Shown here piece after piece: positions 1 to 8,700 of a stretch of DNA of 36,629 bases. The stretch lies in contig CBFHND010000030.1 of the NCBI GenBank assembly GCA_965657085.1, positions 1 to 36,629 of the forward strand. Direction: 5' to 3'. Within the stretch, counting starts at the first letter, position 1, and the number at the start of each line of letters is the position of its first letter. The notes beneath the pieces were generated by a model. It was not told the origin of the DNA. It saw only the letters and a list, made by a program, of their open reading frames with translations, and ran no database searches. Origin of the DNA: CBFHND01 sp965657085 (GTDB lineage: Bacteria; Pseudomonadota; Alphaproteobacteria; Rhodobacterales; Rhodobacteraceae). Made by a program: the position numbers and the translations under genes.

Positions 1-2
1 CA

Positions 3-101
3 TACAACCGCAAGGCCTGGTTGGTGCGGGTGGCCGGAGAAGTTGGAGCGCGTTCGAATATGTATGCGCAACAGCTTCAGGGCTGCCGCGTGCGGCGCTG
101 A
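3..101 (+). CDS. Possible C-terminal tail of an unidentified protein (partial)
   Basis: The third forward frame is open from the left edge to a TGA at 99-101 and would encode 32 residues ending in a basic stretch (GCRVRR). Codon third positions are fairly GC-rich, as in the real genes here. It would converge on lolA, with the two-hairpin repeat at 108-150 between the two stop codons. I do not recognise the peptide, and so short an open stretch could be chance. The sequence left of the window would decide. Confidence 0.3.
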   Translation, partial: YNRKAWLVRVAGEVGARSNMYAQQLQGCRVRR

Positions 102-107
102 GGATTT

Positions 108-150
108 GGGGGCTCTGCCCCCGTCCAGCGGACTCCCCCCGAGTTTATCT
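108..150 (+). repeat. Dispersed two-hairpin intergenic repeat, copy 1
   Basis: Two hairpins lie back to back: GGGGGC-TCT-GCCCCC at 108-122 and GTCC-AGC-GGAC at 123-133. They are followed by T, a C-run at 135-140 and GAGTTTATC. The same layout recurs on the minus strand at 5101-5146, where the first stem is identical and the second differs in sequence but still pairs. The element sits between two convergent stop codons and may act as a bidirectional terminator or RNA 3' end. Confidence 0.7.
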
Positions 151-166
151 GGCAAGATGAAGAGAT

Positions 167-769
167 TTAGCGGGATGGGGATACGCCGGGCGAGCCCGTG
201 TCGAACAACCTGTTGGGCAGGTTACCCCCCTTTGACAGCGCCCCAAGAACCACCGTCGTGCTGCCGCCGCTGCCATCGTTGATCACCCATTGCCGCAACT
301 CGACCGGGTTGCCGGTGAATTTCATCTGGATGTTGCCGTATTGGGGGTTGTCGGGGTCCTGCGCCGTGACCGTGGTCGCCGTGCCATCATAGGCGTAGCC
401 CGTAACCATGCGCGCGCGGCCAAGGTTCACATTGTCGGCCAGAATGATCGACAAGGGCGTCCGTTTCAGCGGATAGGTTTCCGGCGGCTGGTTCGACTTC
501 TTGTCATATATCACCACCGCACCGCTGCCCGCGACCACAAGGGCTGTTTCCGGCGGATTGTATTCGAAACGGACGCGGCCCGGACGTTTGATATAGATCT
601 GGCCCGTGCTGATGGTTCCATCATCGTTGATCTGGGTGAATTCACCCTGCGCCGTGCGCATCCCGTTCAGATATTCCGAGATAGCGCCCAACGGCAGTTT
701 TTCGGCCGTTGCAGTGGTGGCGATCATCAGGGCCGCGCCCGCAATCATGGATTTCAACAACATTTGCAT
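167..769 (-). CDS. lolA: LolA-type periplasmic outer-membrane lipoprotein carrier
   Basis: This 200-residue protein should carry lipoproteins through the periplasm from LolCDE to the outer membrane. Residues 1-22 form a signal peptide (MQMLLKSMIAGAAL..., ending TATA before EKLP). The mature part shows the LolA pattern: GEFTQ near residue 41, then GQIYIKRPGRVRFEY and a NPPE turn. An upstream in-frame ATG at 799 would add ten residues ahead of the signal peptide. The start at 769 is preferred because AGGA lies 9 bases before it. The gene is downstream of ftsK on the same strand with a 102-bp gap, and ftsK-lolA is a common alphaproteobacterial order. A family match is likely; function is inferred from the family. 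Confidence 0.88.
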   Translation of the reverse strand: MQMLLKSMIAGAALMIATTATAEKLPLGAISEYLNGMRTAQGEFTQINDDGTISTGQIYIKRPGRVRFEYNPPETALVVAGSGAVVIYDKKSNQPPETYPLKRTPLSIILADNVNLGRARMVTGYAYDGTATTVTAQDPDNPQYGNIQMKFTGNPVELRQWVINDGSGGSTTVVLGALSKGGNLPNRLFDTGSPGVSPSR

Positions 770-838
770 AGTTACACGTCCTGTCAGTCTTTGCCTCACC
801 GACCGATATAGGATGCGTGCGCGTGTTATGCGATATCA

Positions 839-863
839 AACGCCCCGCACAGGCGGCGGGGCG
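839..863 (-). terminator. Hairpin after ftsK, weak terminator or attenuator
   Basis: Positions 841-848 (CGCCCCGC) pair perfectly with 856-863 across a 7-nt loop, just after the ftsK stop. On the minus strand the stem is followed only by TTTGAT, a poor U-tract. It may be a leaky terminator, a processing site or a 3'-protecting stem between ftsK and lolA. Confidence 0.4.
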
Positions 864-871
864 CGCAAATC

Positions 872-3769
872 CTATTGTTCGGGAACGAGAATTTCGCGCT
901 TGCCGACATGGTTGGCCGAGCTGACGACGCCTTCGTCTTCCATCTGTTCAACAAGCCGCGCGGCCTTGTTGTAGCCAATGGCCAGCTTGCGCTGGATGTA
1001 GGAGGTCGAACACTTGCGATCCTTGATCACAATGGCGACCGCGGTGTCATAAAGCGCATCTTCGCCATCCGTATTGCCACCAAGGCCCAGCACCTGATCG
1101 ATGTCGCTTTCGCGGTCATCGCTTGGCCCTTCGACCACGCCGCTAACGTAGTCGGGTTCGCCAAAGGCCTTGAGGTGGTTCACGATTTCCTCGACCTCTT
1201 CATCGCTTACAAACGGGCCATGACAGCGCGTGATCTTGGCACCGCCGGCCATGTAGAGCATGTCGCCCATACCCAAAAGCTGCTCTGCGCCCATCTCGCC
1301 CAGAATGGTGCGGCTGTCGATTTTCGATGTCACCTGGAAGGAAATCCGCGTCGGGAAGTTCGCCTTGATCGTGCCGGTGATCACATCGACCGACGGGCGC
1401 TGAGTCGCCATAATCAGGTGAATGCCGGACGCACGCGCCATCTGTGCCAGACGTTGGATACACGCCTCGATTTCCTTGCCCGCAACCATCATCAGGTCTG
1501 CCATCTCGTCGACGATGACCACGATATAGGGCAGCGCCACGGGCTGGAATTCTTCGGTCTCGAACACGGGTTCGCCTGTGTCGTCATCGAACCCGGTCTG
1601 GACCGTTCGGCTGAACATTTCGCCTTTGGACAGCGCTTCGCGCACACGGCCATTGAAGCCTTCGATGTTGCGAACGCCCATCTTCGACATCTTGCGATAG
1701 CGTTCTTCCATCTCGCCCACGACCCATTTCAGGGCGACAACCGCCTTCTTGGGATCGGTCACAACGGGTGACAAGAGGTGCGGGATGCCATCATAGACAC
1801 TGAGTTCCAGCATCTTGGGATCGATCATGATCAGGCGACATTCTTCTGGCGTCAGCTTATAAAGCAGCGACAGGATCATCGTGTTGATCGCCACCGATTT
1901 GCCGGACCCGGTGGTCCCGGCAATCAGAAGGTGAGGCATCTTGGCCAGATTGGCGACAACGCTGTCGCCACCAATGTCCTTGCCCAGTGCCAGTGGCAGG
2001 CGCATGTTGCTGTCACCGAAGTCGCGGCTGGCCAGAATTTCGCGCAGCACAACCTTTTCGCGGTTCTCGTTGGGCAATTCGATGCCGATGACGGACCGAC
2101 CCGGCACAGTAGAAACACGCGCCGAAAGGGCCGCCATGGACCGTGCAATATCATCCGCCAGGCCGATAACGCGGCTTGCCTTCAGACCGGGCGCGGGTTC
2201 AAGTTCGTACATTGTCACCACTGGACCCGGGCGCACGCTGACGATTTCGCCTTTGACACCGTAGTCGTCCAGCACGCTTTCAAGCATCCGCGCGTTTTCT
2301 TCCAGCGCCTCGTCACTCAGATGATGCCGTTGAATTTCGACAGGGCTTTCCAGAAGGCTCAGCGGTGGCAGTTCAAAGCCGGGGTGCGTGTCCTCGAAGG
2401 ACAGCTTTGGCTGGGCTTCGGCCTTGGCGCGTGTGCTGGGCTGCACGGGTTTGCGCACCGGCTGCTGCACGACCTTGCGCGGCTCGGCCACGGGAATAGG
2501 TGCCGCTTGCGGGGCGGGTTCGGGAATGGGCAGCGGATCGACCACCTCCATCTCGGGCGGCGCGGCGTAGATGTCCGGCTGCGGCGCAGGTGCGGTCAAA
2601 GGCGGCTCGGCCCGCAAAGCCTGCGGGGCGGCCGTCAGCGGCGGCTCGGGCGGCAGGTCGGCGACAGGTGCGGTGTTCAACAGCAGCGGGTCGGGGCCGC
2701 GCCCACGCCCTTTGGTCAGCGGAGCCACGCTTTCTACTTGCACGTGCGGGGAATGGCGCACACGGCTTTTGATCACATCTGCGATCTTGGCCTTGATACG
2801 GTCCTCGCCCGGGCCTTCGCCCACGTCGGCATCGCTCCATGTTTCGATCAATTCGGGTTCGGGCATCTCTGAAGGCTCGGCCCGCTTGATCAGCGAGGGC
2901 ATCCGCGCCAGCAACCCGGTTTTGACCTCCGGTTCCACCTCATGGGCAATTGGTGCCGCGGGGGCGGGGGCAACAGGTGTTGCCTGCTGCAAGTGCGCCA
3001 TTTGCGCCTCTTGCGCGGCGGCGAAGGCCGCGTTTTCCTCGGCCTCGATGCGCCGCGCCTCGCGGCGTTCGGCCTGTCGGGCCTGCATCACCCGCGCGCC
3101 GTGCACAGCGCCAGATGCGCCACGACCCAAAAGCGTCATGATCCAGGCATAGACCATGATCAGACCAACCAGCAGAAACCGCCCGATGCGCAACAACTCG
3201 GGCCGGGTAAAGCCGAGGACAAAGGCCGCAATGGCAAGGATTGCAACACCCATCACCAGCGACATCATCTTGATGGCAAAGGCCGACCCCAAGGGGACAA
3301 CTGTCAGGATGGCACCCATTACCGTGTCACCAAAGAGGCCACCCAGACCAAAGGAATGTGTGCGCAGCCACGTGGCATCCGGCTCAAGCGTTGCTGCGTA
3401 AATGGCACCAAAGGCAATGGCGATGGGCGCAAAGATCAGGCGTCCCAATGCGCGGTCCTCACCCCAATGAAGGGCAAATCGCACGCCCCACATCAGCAGA
3501 ACCGCGGCAATGCCCCAGCTGCCCCAGCCCACGATCATGAACAGCGGTGCCGCCAGTGAGGCACCAGTGCGCCCCAGCCAGTTCTGTACCTCGGCATCCG
3601 TGCTGACCATCCAGTTGGGATCATCCGGCGTGTAAGACCCGATCATGGCCGCCGCCATCATCCCGGCAACCAACAGGGCAATCCCAATCAGTTCCTTGCC
3701 GCGTTTCTCGATAGCTTCGGCCATGTTGCTGTCCAGCAAAGGATCGCGTCCACGTGTCTGAAATGCCAT
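872..3769 (-). CDS. ftsK: DNA translocase FtsK
   Basis: This 965-residue septal DNA pump couples chromosome dimer resolution and terminus segregation to division. Residues about 25-215 hold four to five hydrophobic segments for the inner membrane. A Pro/Ala-rich linker with basic and acidic patches spans about 230-460. The RecA-like motor follows: Walker A GTTGSGKS near 616-623, the MIDPKMLELS stretch near 646, Walker B VVIVDEMADL near 750, and MATQRPSVDVITG. Residues about 900-962 form the winged-helix gamma domain that reads KOPS (RKCSTSYIQRKLAIGYNKA). A GAGGGA Shine-Dalgarno precedes the ATG. The start lies 14 bp from the stop of the upstream aminotransferase, suggesting co-transcription. 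Length and domain order are normal for the family. Confidence 0.97.
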   Translation of the reverse strand: MAFQTRGRDPLLDSNMAEAIEKRGKELIGIALLVAGMMAAAMIGSYTPDDPNWMVSTDAEVQNWLGRTGASLAAPLFMIVGWGSWGIAAVLLMWGVRFALHWGEDRALGRLIFAPIAIAFGAIYAATLEPDATWLRTHSFGLGGLFGDTVMGAILTVVPLGSAFAIKMMSLVMGVAILAIAAFVLGFTRPELLRIGRFLLVGLIMVYAWIMTLLGRGASGAVHGARVMQARQAERREARRIEAEENAAFAAAQEAQMAHLQQATPVAPAPAAPIAHEVEPEVKTGLLARMPSLIKRAEPSEMPEPELIETWSDADVGEGPGEDRIKAKIADVIKSRVRHSPHVQVESVAPLTKGRGRGPDPLLLNTAPVADLPPEPPLTAAPQALRAEPPLTAPAPQPDIYAAPPEMEVVDPLPIPEPAPQAAPIPVAEPRKVVQQPVRKPVQPSTRAKAEAQPKLSFEDTHPGFELPPLSLLESPVEIQRHHLSDEALEENARMLESVLDDYGVKGEIVSVRPGPVVTMYELEPAPGLKASRVIGLADDIARSMAALSARVSTVPGRSVIGIELPNENREKVVLREILASRDFGDSNMRLPLALGKDIGGDSVVANLAKMPHLLIAGTTGSGKSVAINTMILSLLYKLTPEECRLIMIDPKMLELSVYDGIPHLLSPVVTDPKKAVVALKWVVGEMEERYRKMSKMGVRNIEGFNGRVREALSKGEMFSRTVQTGFDDDTGEPVFETEEFQPVALPYIVVIVDEMADLMMVAGKEIEACIQRLAQMARASGIHLIMATQRPSVDVITGTIKANFPTRISFQVTSKIDSRTILGEMGAEQLLGMGDMLYMAGGAKITRCHGPFVSDEEVEEIVNHLKAFGEPDYVSGVVEGPSDDRESDIDQVLGLGGNTDGEDALYDTAVAIVIKDRKCSTSYIQRKLAIGYNKAARLVEQMEDEGVVSSANHVGKREILVPEQ

Positions 3770-3783
3770 GCTCTTCCCTCGTC

Positions 3784-4968
3784 CTATGCGCCGTAAAGAT
3801 GGTCGCGGATGGCCTCAAGGCCCCGCTCCATCTGCGGCTTTGGGGCCACCATTGCGGCCCGTATGTATCCTTGGCCGGGATTCACCCCGGCTGATGTTTG
3901 TGACAGATATGCGCCCGGCAACACCCGGACGCCGCTGGCCCTCCACAGCTTCAGAGCCGCCGCCTCGCCATCGTCAACCGGCAGCCACAGGAAAAACCCG
4001 GCCTCCGGTGCGGCGTATCCCGGAACGTGCCCCAGAATGCGATCAGCAGCATCGTATTTCTCGCGGTAGAGGGTGCGGTTTTCTTCAACGTGCGCCTCAT
4101 CGGCCCAGACGGCGGCGGCCGCCGCCTGTAACGGCAACGGCAGCGGTGTTCCGGCGTACGTGCGCAACTGGCGCACTTCGGTCAACGTCTTTGGCCCACC
4201 CGCGATAAATCCTGAGCGCAGTCCCGGCAGGTTCGACCGTTTCGAAAGCGAATGAAAGGCCACAACCCGCTCCGGGTCCGCACCGACAGAGGCTGCGACC
4301 TGCAATGCACCGGGCGGCGGTACGTTGCGGTAGATCTCGGAATAACACTCATCAGCGAACACCTGGAAATCGTGACGCTCGGCCAAGCCGATCAGATCAG
4401 CCCAATACGTTTCATCCGCAACTGCACCCTGCGGATTGGCGGGCGAACAGATATAGCAGGCCACGGTACGGTCCAGAACGTCAGCCGGAAGGCTGGCATA
4501 GTCCGGCAAGTGGCCGGTGTCCGCTGTGGCGTTCACGAAAACCGGTTCCGCCCCCACCGAAATCGCCGCCAGCATGTAGACCTGATAAAACGGGTTGGGC
4601 ATCAGAACCACAGGCCGCTTGCCCGCCTTGGTTTCCGGGCACAGCGCCATGGTGGCGTTGTAAAGCCCTTCGCGCGTTCCGTTCAGCGGCATCACCTGCG
4701 CGTCAGGATCAAGGGTCACACCGTAACGGCGGGCGACCCAATCACAGAAGGCGCCGCGCAGTTCGGGTGTGCCTTCGTTCGGCGGATAGCTGTTGAACCC
4801 TGCCGCGTTCTGGGAAATCACGTCCGTAACCCATGCAGGAAAGGCGTGTTTCGGTTCCCCAATGGTCATATGCACCACGTCGCCGCCTGGCGTGTGATGG
4901 TCCAACAGCGCCCGCAAACGCGGAAACGCATAGGCCGGAAGGTTCGAAAACCGCTCGGGAAACGTCAT
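3784..4968 (-). CDS. Class I/II PLP aminotransferase, DapC-like
   Basis: This 394-residue fold-type I aminotransferase has the expected landmarks: TIGEPKH near 35-41, SPANPQG with N178, FADECYSE with D206 binding the pyridine nitrogen, and SLSKRSNLPGLRSGF with K243 as the PLP lysine. The SKRSNLxGxRxGF signature resembles N-succinyl-diaminopimelate aminotransferases (DapC), which would place it in lysine and peptidoglycan precursor synthesis. Other amino-acid transaminases share the fold, so the substrate is not proven. It is immediately upstream of ftsK (14 bp) on the same strand. The 211 bp before its start contain copy 2 of the two-hairpin repeat, and I see no strong promoter there. Confidence 0.85.
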   Translation of the reverse strand: MTFPERFSNLPAYAFPRLRALLDHHTPGGDVVHMTIGEPKHAFPAWVTDVISQNAAGFNSYPPNEGTPELRGAFCDWVARRYGVTLDPDAQVMPLNGTREGLYNATMALCPETKAGKRPVVLMPNPFYQVYMLAAISVGAEPVFVNATADTGHLPDYASLPADVLDRTVACYICSPANPQGAVADETYWADLIGLAERHDFQVFADECYSEIYRNVPPPGALQVAASVGADPERVVAFHSLSKRSNLPGLRSGFIAGGPKTLTEVRQLRTYAGTPLPLPLQAAAAAVWADEAHVEENRTLYREKYDAADRILGHVPGYAAPEAGFFLWLPVDDGEAAALKLWRASGVRVLPGAYLSQTSAGVNPGQGYIRAAMVAPKPQMERGLEAIRDHLYGA

Positions 4969-5100
4969 AAAACTGCCTCAGGTCGGGGTCATTGGCGCCC
5001 CGTTTCCCCAAGAATAGCCCAAGCGGGACTCCCGCGTCCAGAAAAACCACGTCAAAGCCGCAACTTGTGGCAATTCCGCCAATCCCTGCTTCCATGGGGC

Positions 5101-5146
5101 GAAAATATCCCGGGGGAACGCCGTCAGGCGTGGGGGCAAAGCCCCC
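5101..5146 (-). repeat. Dispersed two-hairpin intergenic repeat, copy 2
   Basis: Read on the minus strand: GGGGGC-TTT-GCCCCC (5146-5132), ACGCC-TGAC-GGCGT (5131-5118), then TT, a C-run and GGGATATTTTC. The order matches copy 1 at 108-150. It lies between the amidase stop (5180) and the aminotransferase start (4968), so it could end amidase transcription on the minus strand. Confidence 0.7.
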
Positions 5147-5179
5147 TGAAGCATCGCGTCGCGGAACGCGGCCTTTGGG

Positions 5180-6508
5180 TCAGGACAAGGCCGCTTCGGC
5201 TGCGGCTCCGATCCGCAAAAGCGCCTCTTCCATGTCTGGCGGGCCCATCAACATGATCCCGCAACTGGGCACACCTGTCGGCAAGGTCAGGCTGCACAGC
5301 CCCAAAAGGTTGCCGATCCGCGTGTTGCGCAGGGCCAGAAGGTTCTCGGTCACATAGTAATCCGGGTCGCTGTTCAACCGCTCAAGGTTGGGCGGCAGGA
5401 TCGCGCTTGAGGGGAGCAAGACCGCATCGAAACCGGCAACCGCAGCGTCATACCCCCGGCGGGCGGTCTCCAACGCGGCCCAGCCCGCAACGTAGTCCGG
5501 GGCGCTCACTTCAGCGCCCAACCGGAACCGCTTGAGGATTTCGCCATACATCTTTTCCGGCTGTGCTTCGATCACGTCCCGCCAAAGGCCATAGGCTTCG
5601 GTGGGGATGAGTGCACCGGTCTGCGTCATCGCATCGCTCACCTCGGGCACATCGATCCATTCGATCAGTGCGCCTGCGGCTTCAAGGCGCTCCACAGCCG
5701 CGTCAAACGCCGCGCGCGGAGCCTCGCGGACATCATCCAAGGCCACGGTTTTCAACACGGCCAAACGCCGCCCTTCCAGAGTAGCCCCCCGCAAGTCAGC
5801 CGCGCGACCGCCTTCCATCGCAGACAGCAGTTGCGCACAATCTTCGACAGTGCGGGCCAAAGGACCGATGGTGTCGAATTTCAGCGCCAGCGGCACCACA
5901 CCTTCGAGGGTCAGGCGCCCTGCCGTTGTCTTGAGACCGACAAGGTCGTTCCACGCCGAAGGGATACGCACCGACCCGCCCGTATCCGACCCTATTCCAG
6001 CCGCCGCCAGACCAAAGGCCACCGATGCCGCCGCACCGGACGAAGACCCGCCCGGCACCGCATCTGCATCATTCACGCAAGGTGGCGTGCCCGTGGATGG
6101 GTTGTACCCCAGCCCGCTGAACGCCAGTTCGCTCATGTGCGTTTTGCCAAGGCATATCAGGCCCGCAGCGGTCGCCGCCTCCAACACGACGGCATCCCGA
6201 TCAGGAACGCGCCCTTCCAAAAGCTTCGATCCCGCCTCGGTCGCAACGCCCGCGGTATCGAACAGGTCTTTCCAACTGATCGGCACACCGTCCAGCAGCG
6301 ATAAACGCTGTCCCGATCGTGCACGGGCCGCCGATGCCTCGGCCTCGGCCAGCGCCCGCTCTGCGGTGACGCGCGCATAGATGCGGTTGCGCAGATCATG
6401 TGCGGCAATCGCGTCCAGATAGACCTGGCACAGCGCCACCGGATCGATCTCTCCAGCCGCGATACCGCGCCCCAGATCACTGGCACTTTTCCACAACCAA
6501 TCCTGCAT
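5180..6508 (-). CDS. Amidase-signature family hydrolase
   Basis: This 442-residue protein belongs to the amidase-signature family, which hydrolyses carboxamides with a Ser-cisSer-Lys triad. The triad is visible as K80 in PISWKDLF, S155 in VPGGSSSGAA and S179 in GSDTGGSVRIP. The start at 6508 (MQDWLWKS) is chosen because GAGGGAGAG lies just upstream; the longer frame opening at 6589 would bury that site in coding sequence. GatA is unlikely, because there is no GatB or GatC nearby and the C-terminal part looks generic. The substrate cannot be predicted. It is divergent from the ubiquinone-type hydroxylase across 84 bp. Confidence 0.9.
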   Translation of the reverse strand: MQDWLWKSASDLGRGIAAGEIDPVALCQVYLDAIAAHDLRNRIYARVTAERALAEAEASAARARSGQRLSLLDGVPISWKDLFDTAGVATEAGSKLLEGRVPDRDAVVLEAATAAGLICLGKTHMSELAFSGLGYNPSTGTPPCVNDADAVPGGSSSGAAASVAFGLAAAGIGSDTGGSVRIPSAWNDLVGLKTTAGRLTLEGVVPLALKFDTIGPLARTVEDCAQLLSAMEGGRAADLRGATLEGRRLAVLKTVALDDVREAPRAAFDAAVERLEAAGALIEWIDVPEVSDAMTQTGALIPTEAYGLWRDVIEAQPEKMYGEILKRFRLGAEVSAPDYVAGWAALETARRGYDAAVAGFDAVLLPSSAILPPNLERLNSDPDYYVTENLLALRNTRIGNLLGLCSLTLPTGVPSCGIMLMGPPDMEEALLRIGAAAEAALS

Positions 6509-6592
6509 CGCGCTCTCCCTCATCGGTGTGCCATGACGGTAGCGACGCCTCGGCGCATGGACAATCCCTGCATGACCTTCATATTGCACGGC

Positions 6593-7813
6593 ATGAGCTT
6601 TGATACAGACATCGCAATCGTGGGTGGCGGCCTGAATGGCCCGCTCTTGGCACTGGCCCTGGCGGAGACCGGGCTATCGATCACCGTGATCGACGCGGCC
6701 CCGGCCGCCACGCGCGCCAAGGCGGGGTTTGATGGCCGGTCCTACGCCGTGGCCTTGACCTCGGGCCGCCTTTTGCGCGCCCTTGGCCTGTGGGAAGCCC
6801 TGGCCGACGTGGCCCAGCCGATGACCGAAATCACCGTCACCGATGGCCGCGCAGGCGAAGGGCCATCACCGTTTTTCATGCATTTCGACCATGCAGAGAT
6901 CGAAGAAGGGCCCATGGGCCACATGATCGAGGACCGCCACCTGCGCCCTGCCCTGCTGGCCGCGATGAAGAAGGTGGGAAACATTGCGCAGAAGAACGGC
7001 AAGACCGTGGTGGGCCAAAGCGTGGATGCAGCCGGCGTCACCCTGACATTGGACGGGGGCAAGCCCCTGCGCGCGCGGTTGGTTATTGGTGCGGATGGGC
7101 GTTCCAGCGGGACTGCTGAACGCGCCGGGATCAAACGCATCGCGTGGTCCTACAATCAGACCGCGTTGGTGTGCGCCATAAACCATGAACGCCCCCATAA
7201 CGGCGTTGCGCACCAGTTCTTCATGCCGCCCGGCCCTTTGGCGATCCTGCCCCTGACGGGCAACCGATCGTCCATTGTCTGGTCCGAAACAACCGCCAAC
7301 GCCAAAGCGTTCAACGCCTTGCCCGAAGCCGATTACCTGACCATGCTGCGCCCCCGCTTTGGTGACTTTCTGGGTGAGATTTCGCTTGCCGGGAAACGGT
7401 GGACCTATCCCTTGGGCCTTAGCCTTGCCACGGAAATGGTCGCGGACCGCATCGCTCTGGTCGGAGATGCCGCGCACGGCGTGCATCCGATTGCCGGTCA
7501 AGGTCTGAACGCGGGAATGCGCGATATCGCGGCCCTGGCGCAGGTCCTGTCCGAAGCCGTGCAACGCGGCGAAGACATCGGCAGCATCGCGGTGCTGTCC
7601 CGCTATCAGGAATGGCGACGGTTCGACAACGTGGCACTTGCCCTTGCAACCGACAGCTTCAACAGGTTGTTTTCCAACGACAATCCCCTGCTACGCATGG
7701 CGCGGGACGTCGGGATGGCCGCAATCAATGCCATGCCGGGGCTGCGGCGCGGGTTCATCCGCGAAGCGGCTGGTTTAACGGGTGACTTGCCGCATTTGAT
7801 GCAAGGCGCGTAA
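6593..7813 (+). CDS. UbiH/UbiF/Coq6-family FAD monooxygenase
   Basis: This 406-residue flavin hydroxylase of the ubiquinone ring-hydroxylation family begins with the dinucleotide-binding motif IVGGGLNGP (residues 9-17). It carries the DG motif VIGADGRSSG near 165 and the second FAD motif IALVGDAAHGVHPIAGQGLN near 285. In alphaproteobacteria such enzymes hydroxylate one or more positions of the ubiquinone ring; which carbon cannot be read from sequence. No good Shine-Dalgarno precedes either the ATG at 6593 or the in-frame ATG at 6572. The former was chosen because the family usually begins a few residues before the FAD motif. It converges on the Trm112-like gene (16 bp). Confidence 0.9.
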   Translation: MSFDTDIAIVGGGLNGPLLALALAETGLSITVIDAAPAATRAKAGFDGRSYAVALTSGRLLRALGLWEALADVAQPMTEITVTDGRAGEGPSPFFMHFDHAEIEEGPMGHMIEDRHLRPALLAAMKKVGNIAQKNGKTVVGQSVDAAGVTLTLDGGKPLRARLVIGADGRSSGTAERAGIKRIAWSYNQTALVCAINHERPHNGVAHQFFMPPGPLAILPLTGNRSSIVWSETTANAKAFNALPEADYLTMLRPRFGDFLGEISLAGKRWTYPLGLSLATEMVADRIALVGDAAHGVHPIAGQGLNAGMRDIAALAQVLSEAVQRGEDIGSIAVLSRYQEWRRFDNVALALATDSFNRLFSNDNPLLRMARDVGMAAINAMPGLRRGFIREAAGLTGDLPHLMQGA

Positions 7814-7829
7814 CGCCCCGGCCGGTCAA

Positions 7830-8033
7830 TCAGTCCAGCACGCGCGCTTCGTTTTCCAGCATGATGGGAATGCCATTGCGAATGGGAAAGGCCAGACGCG
7901 CGCCTTCCGAAATCAGCTCTTGCGCCTGCACGTCATAACGCAAGGTGCCTTGCGTGCGCGGACACACCAGTGCCTCAAGCATCCGGCGGTCCGTTGTTGC
8001 GCCCCCAGCATCGGCATCCGTGTTGTCGTTCAT
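7830..8033 (-). CDS. Trm112/YcaR-like small protein without zinc cysteines
   Basis: This 67-residue protein matches the Trm112/UPF0434 pattern: RMLEALVCP near 17-25, an ELISEGARLAFPIRNGIPIML core, and NEARVLD at the end. Canonical members such as E. coli YcaR hold a zinc site with CPxC and a further cysteine. Here only the first cysteine remains (CPRT, then SEG), so zinc binding is unlikely. Trm112 in eukaryotes and archaea activates methyltransferases; the bacterial role is poorly known. Its ATG overlaps the stop of the upstream LON-domain gene (ATGA), so the two are probably translated together. Confidence 0.85.
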   Translation of the reverse strand: MNDNTDADAGGATTDRRMLEALVCPRTQGTLRYDVQAQELISEGARLAFPIRNGIPIMLENEARVLD

Positions 8034-8674
8034 TGCATCAATCCTTCGTCCTGCCCGCCACGCAACGCAAACTCGATCAAGGTCACCAGGGTTTCCCGCC
8101 GCGTGCTCAGGCTGGGCGCTTCCAGAAGCGCCTGTTTGTCCTCTGGATCAAAGTCCAACATCATCGACAGTGAATTGACCAGCAATTCGTCGTCCGCGTC
8201 TTTGAGGGTCTCCCAATCCGCAGACAGGTTGCGGGTGGTGAAATACCGGCTCAACAGGTTGAGAAAGGCCTCGCGCCGAAAGGCGGTGTCTTCCTCGGTT
8301 GGTCCCAGATCGCGGTCGAACCCGTCCCAGACCACTTCGCACCGGCGGTAAGGGGTAAACCCGTCAATTTCCTTCTGAACCCGAAAGCGCGATACGCCGC
8401 TGAGGGTGATCAGATACCGGCCCTCCTCGGTCTCCGAAAACTGGGTCACGCGGCCCGCACAGCCAATGGTGTGCAATCCGTTCTGATCCCGGCCCGGCAC
8501 CGCGTTGGGCTGCACCATCCCGATCAGGCGCGCGTCGGTCTTGAGCGCATCATCCAGCATCTGCAGATATCGCGGTTCGAAAATATGCAGCGGCAAGCGC
8601 GATCGTGGCAACAAAAGCGCCCCGGGCAACGGAAAGACCGGGATCACGTCCGGCAGGTCAGCTGGGTTTATCAT
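8030..8674 (-). CDS. LON substrate-binding-domain protein (no protease domain)
   Basis: This 214-residue protein consists of the LON N-terminal domain only: IPVFPLPGALLLPRSRLPLHIFEPRY near residues 11-37, a GCAGRVTQF strand, and LITLSGVSRFRV near 95. There is no AAA+ or Ser-Lys protease part, and 214 residues is normal for these stand-alone proteins. Their function is not firmly known; a substrate or adaptor role is inferred from the domain. It follows the thioredoxin gene by 26 bp and overlaps the Trm112-like gene by 4 bp. Together with xthA they form an apparent leftward operon. Confidence 0.9.
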   Translation of the reverse strand: MINPADLPDVIPVFPLPGALLLPRSRLPLHIFEPRYLQMLDDALKTDARLIGMVQPNAVPGRDQNGLHTIGCAGRVTQFSETEEGRYLITLSGVSRFRVQKEIDGFTPYRRCEVVWDGFDRDLGPTEEDTAFRREAFLNLLSRYFTTRNLSADWETLKDADDELLVNSLSMMLDFDPEDKQALLEAPSLSTRRETLVTLIEFALRGGQDEGLMQ

Positions 8675-8700
8675 ACGATATATCTAGCCCGGCACATGGG

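Noticed and set aside
875..2872. Two long plus-strand open frames opposite ftsK (298 and 364 codons)
   Set aside because: They are antisense to an unmistakable ftsK. Their proteins are rich in His, Arg and Gly/Gln with no domain, the usual shadow of GC-rich codon bias.
4742..5095. 117-codon minus-strand frame starting upstream of the aminotransferase
   Set aside because: It overlaps most of the aminotransferase start in another frame, has no Shine-Dalgarno, and no recognisable motif; the codon pattern is that of a shadow.
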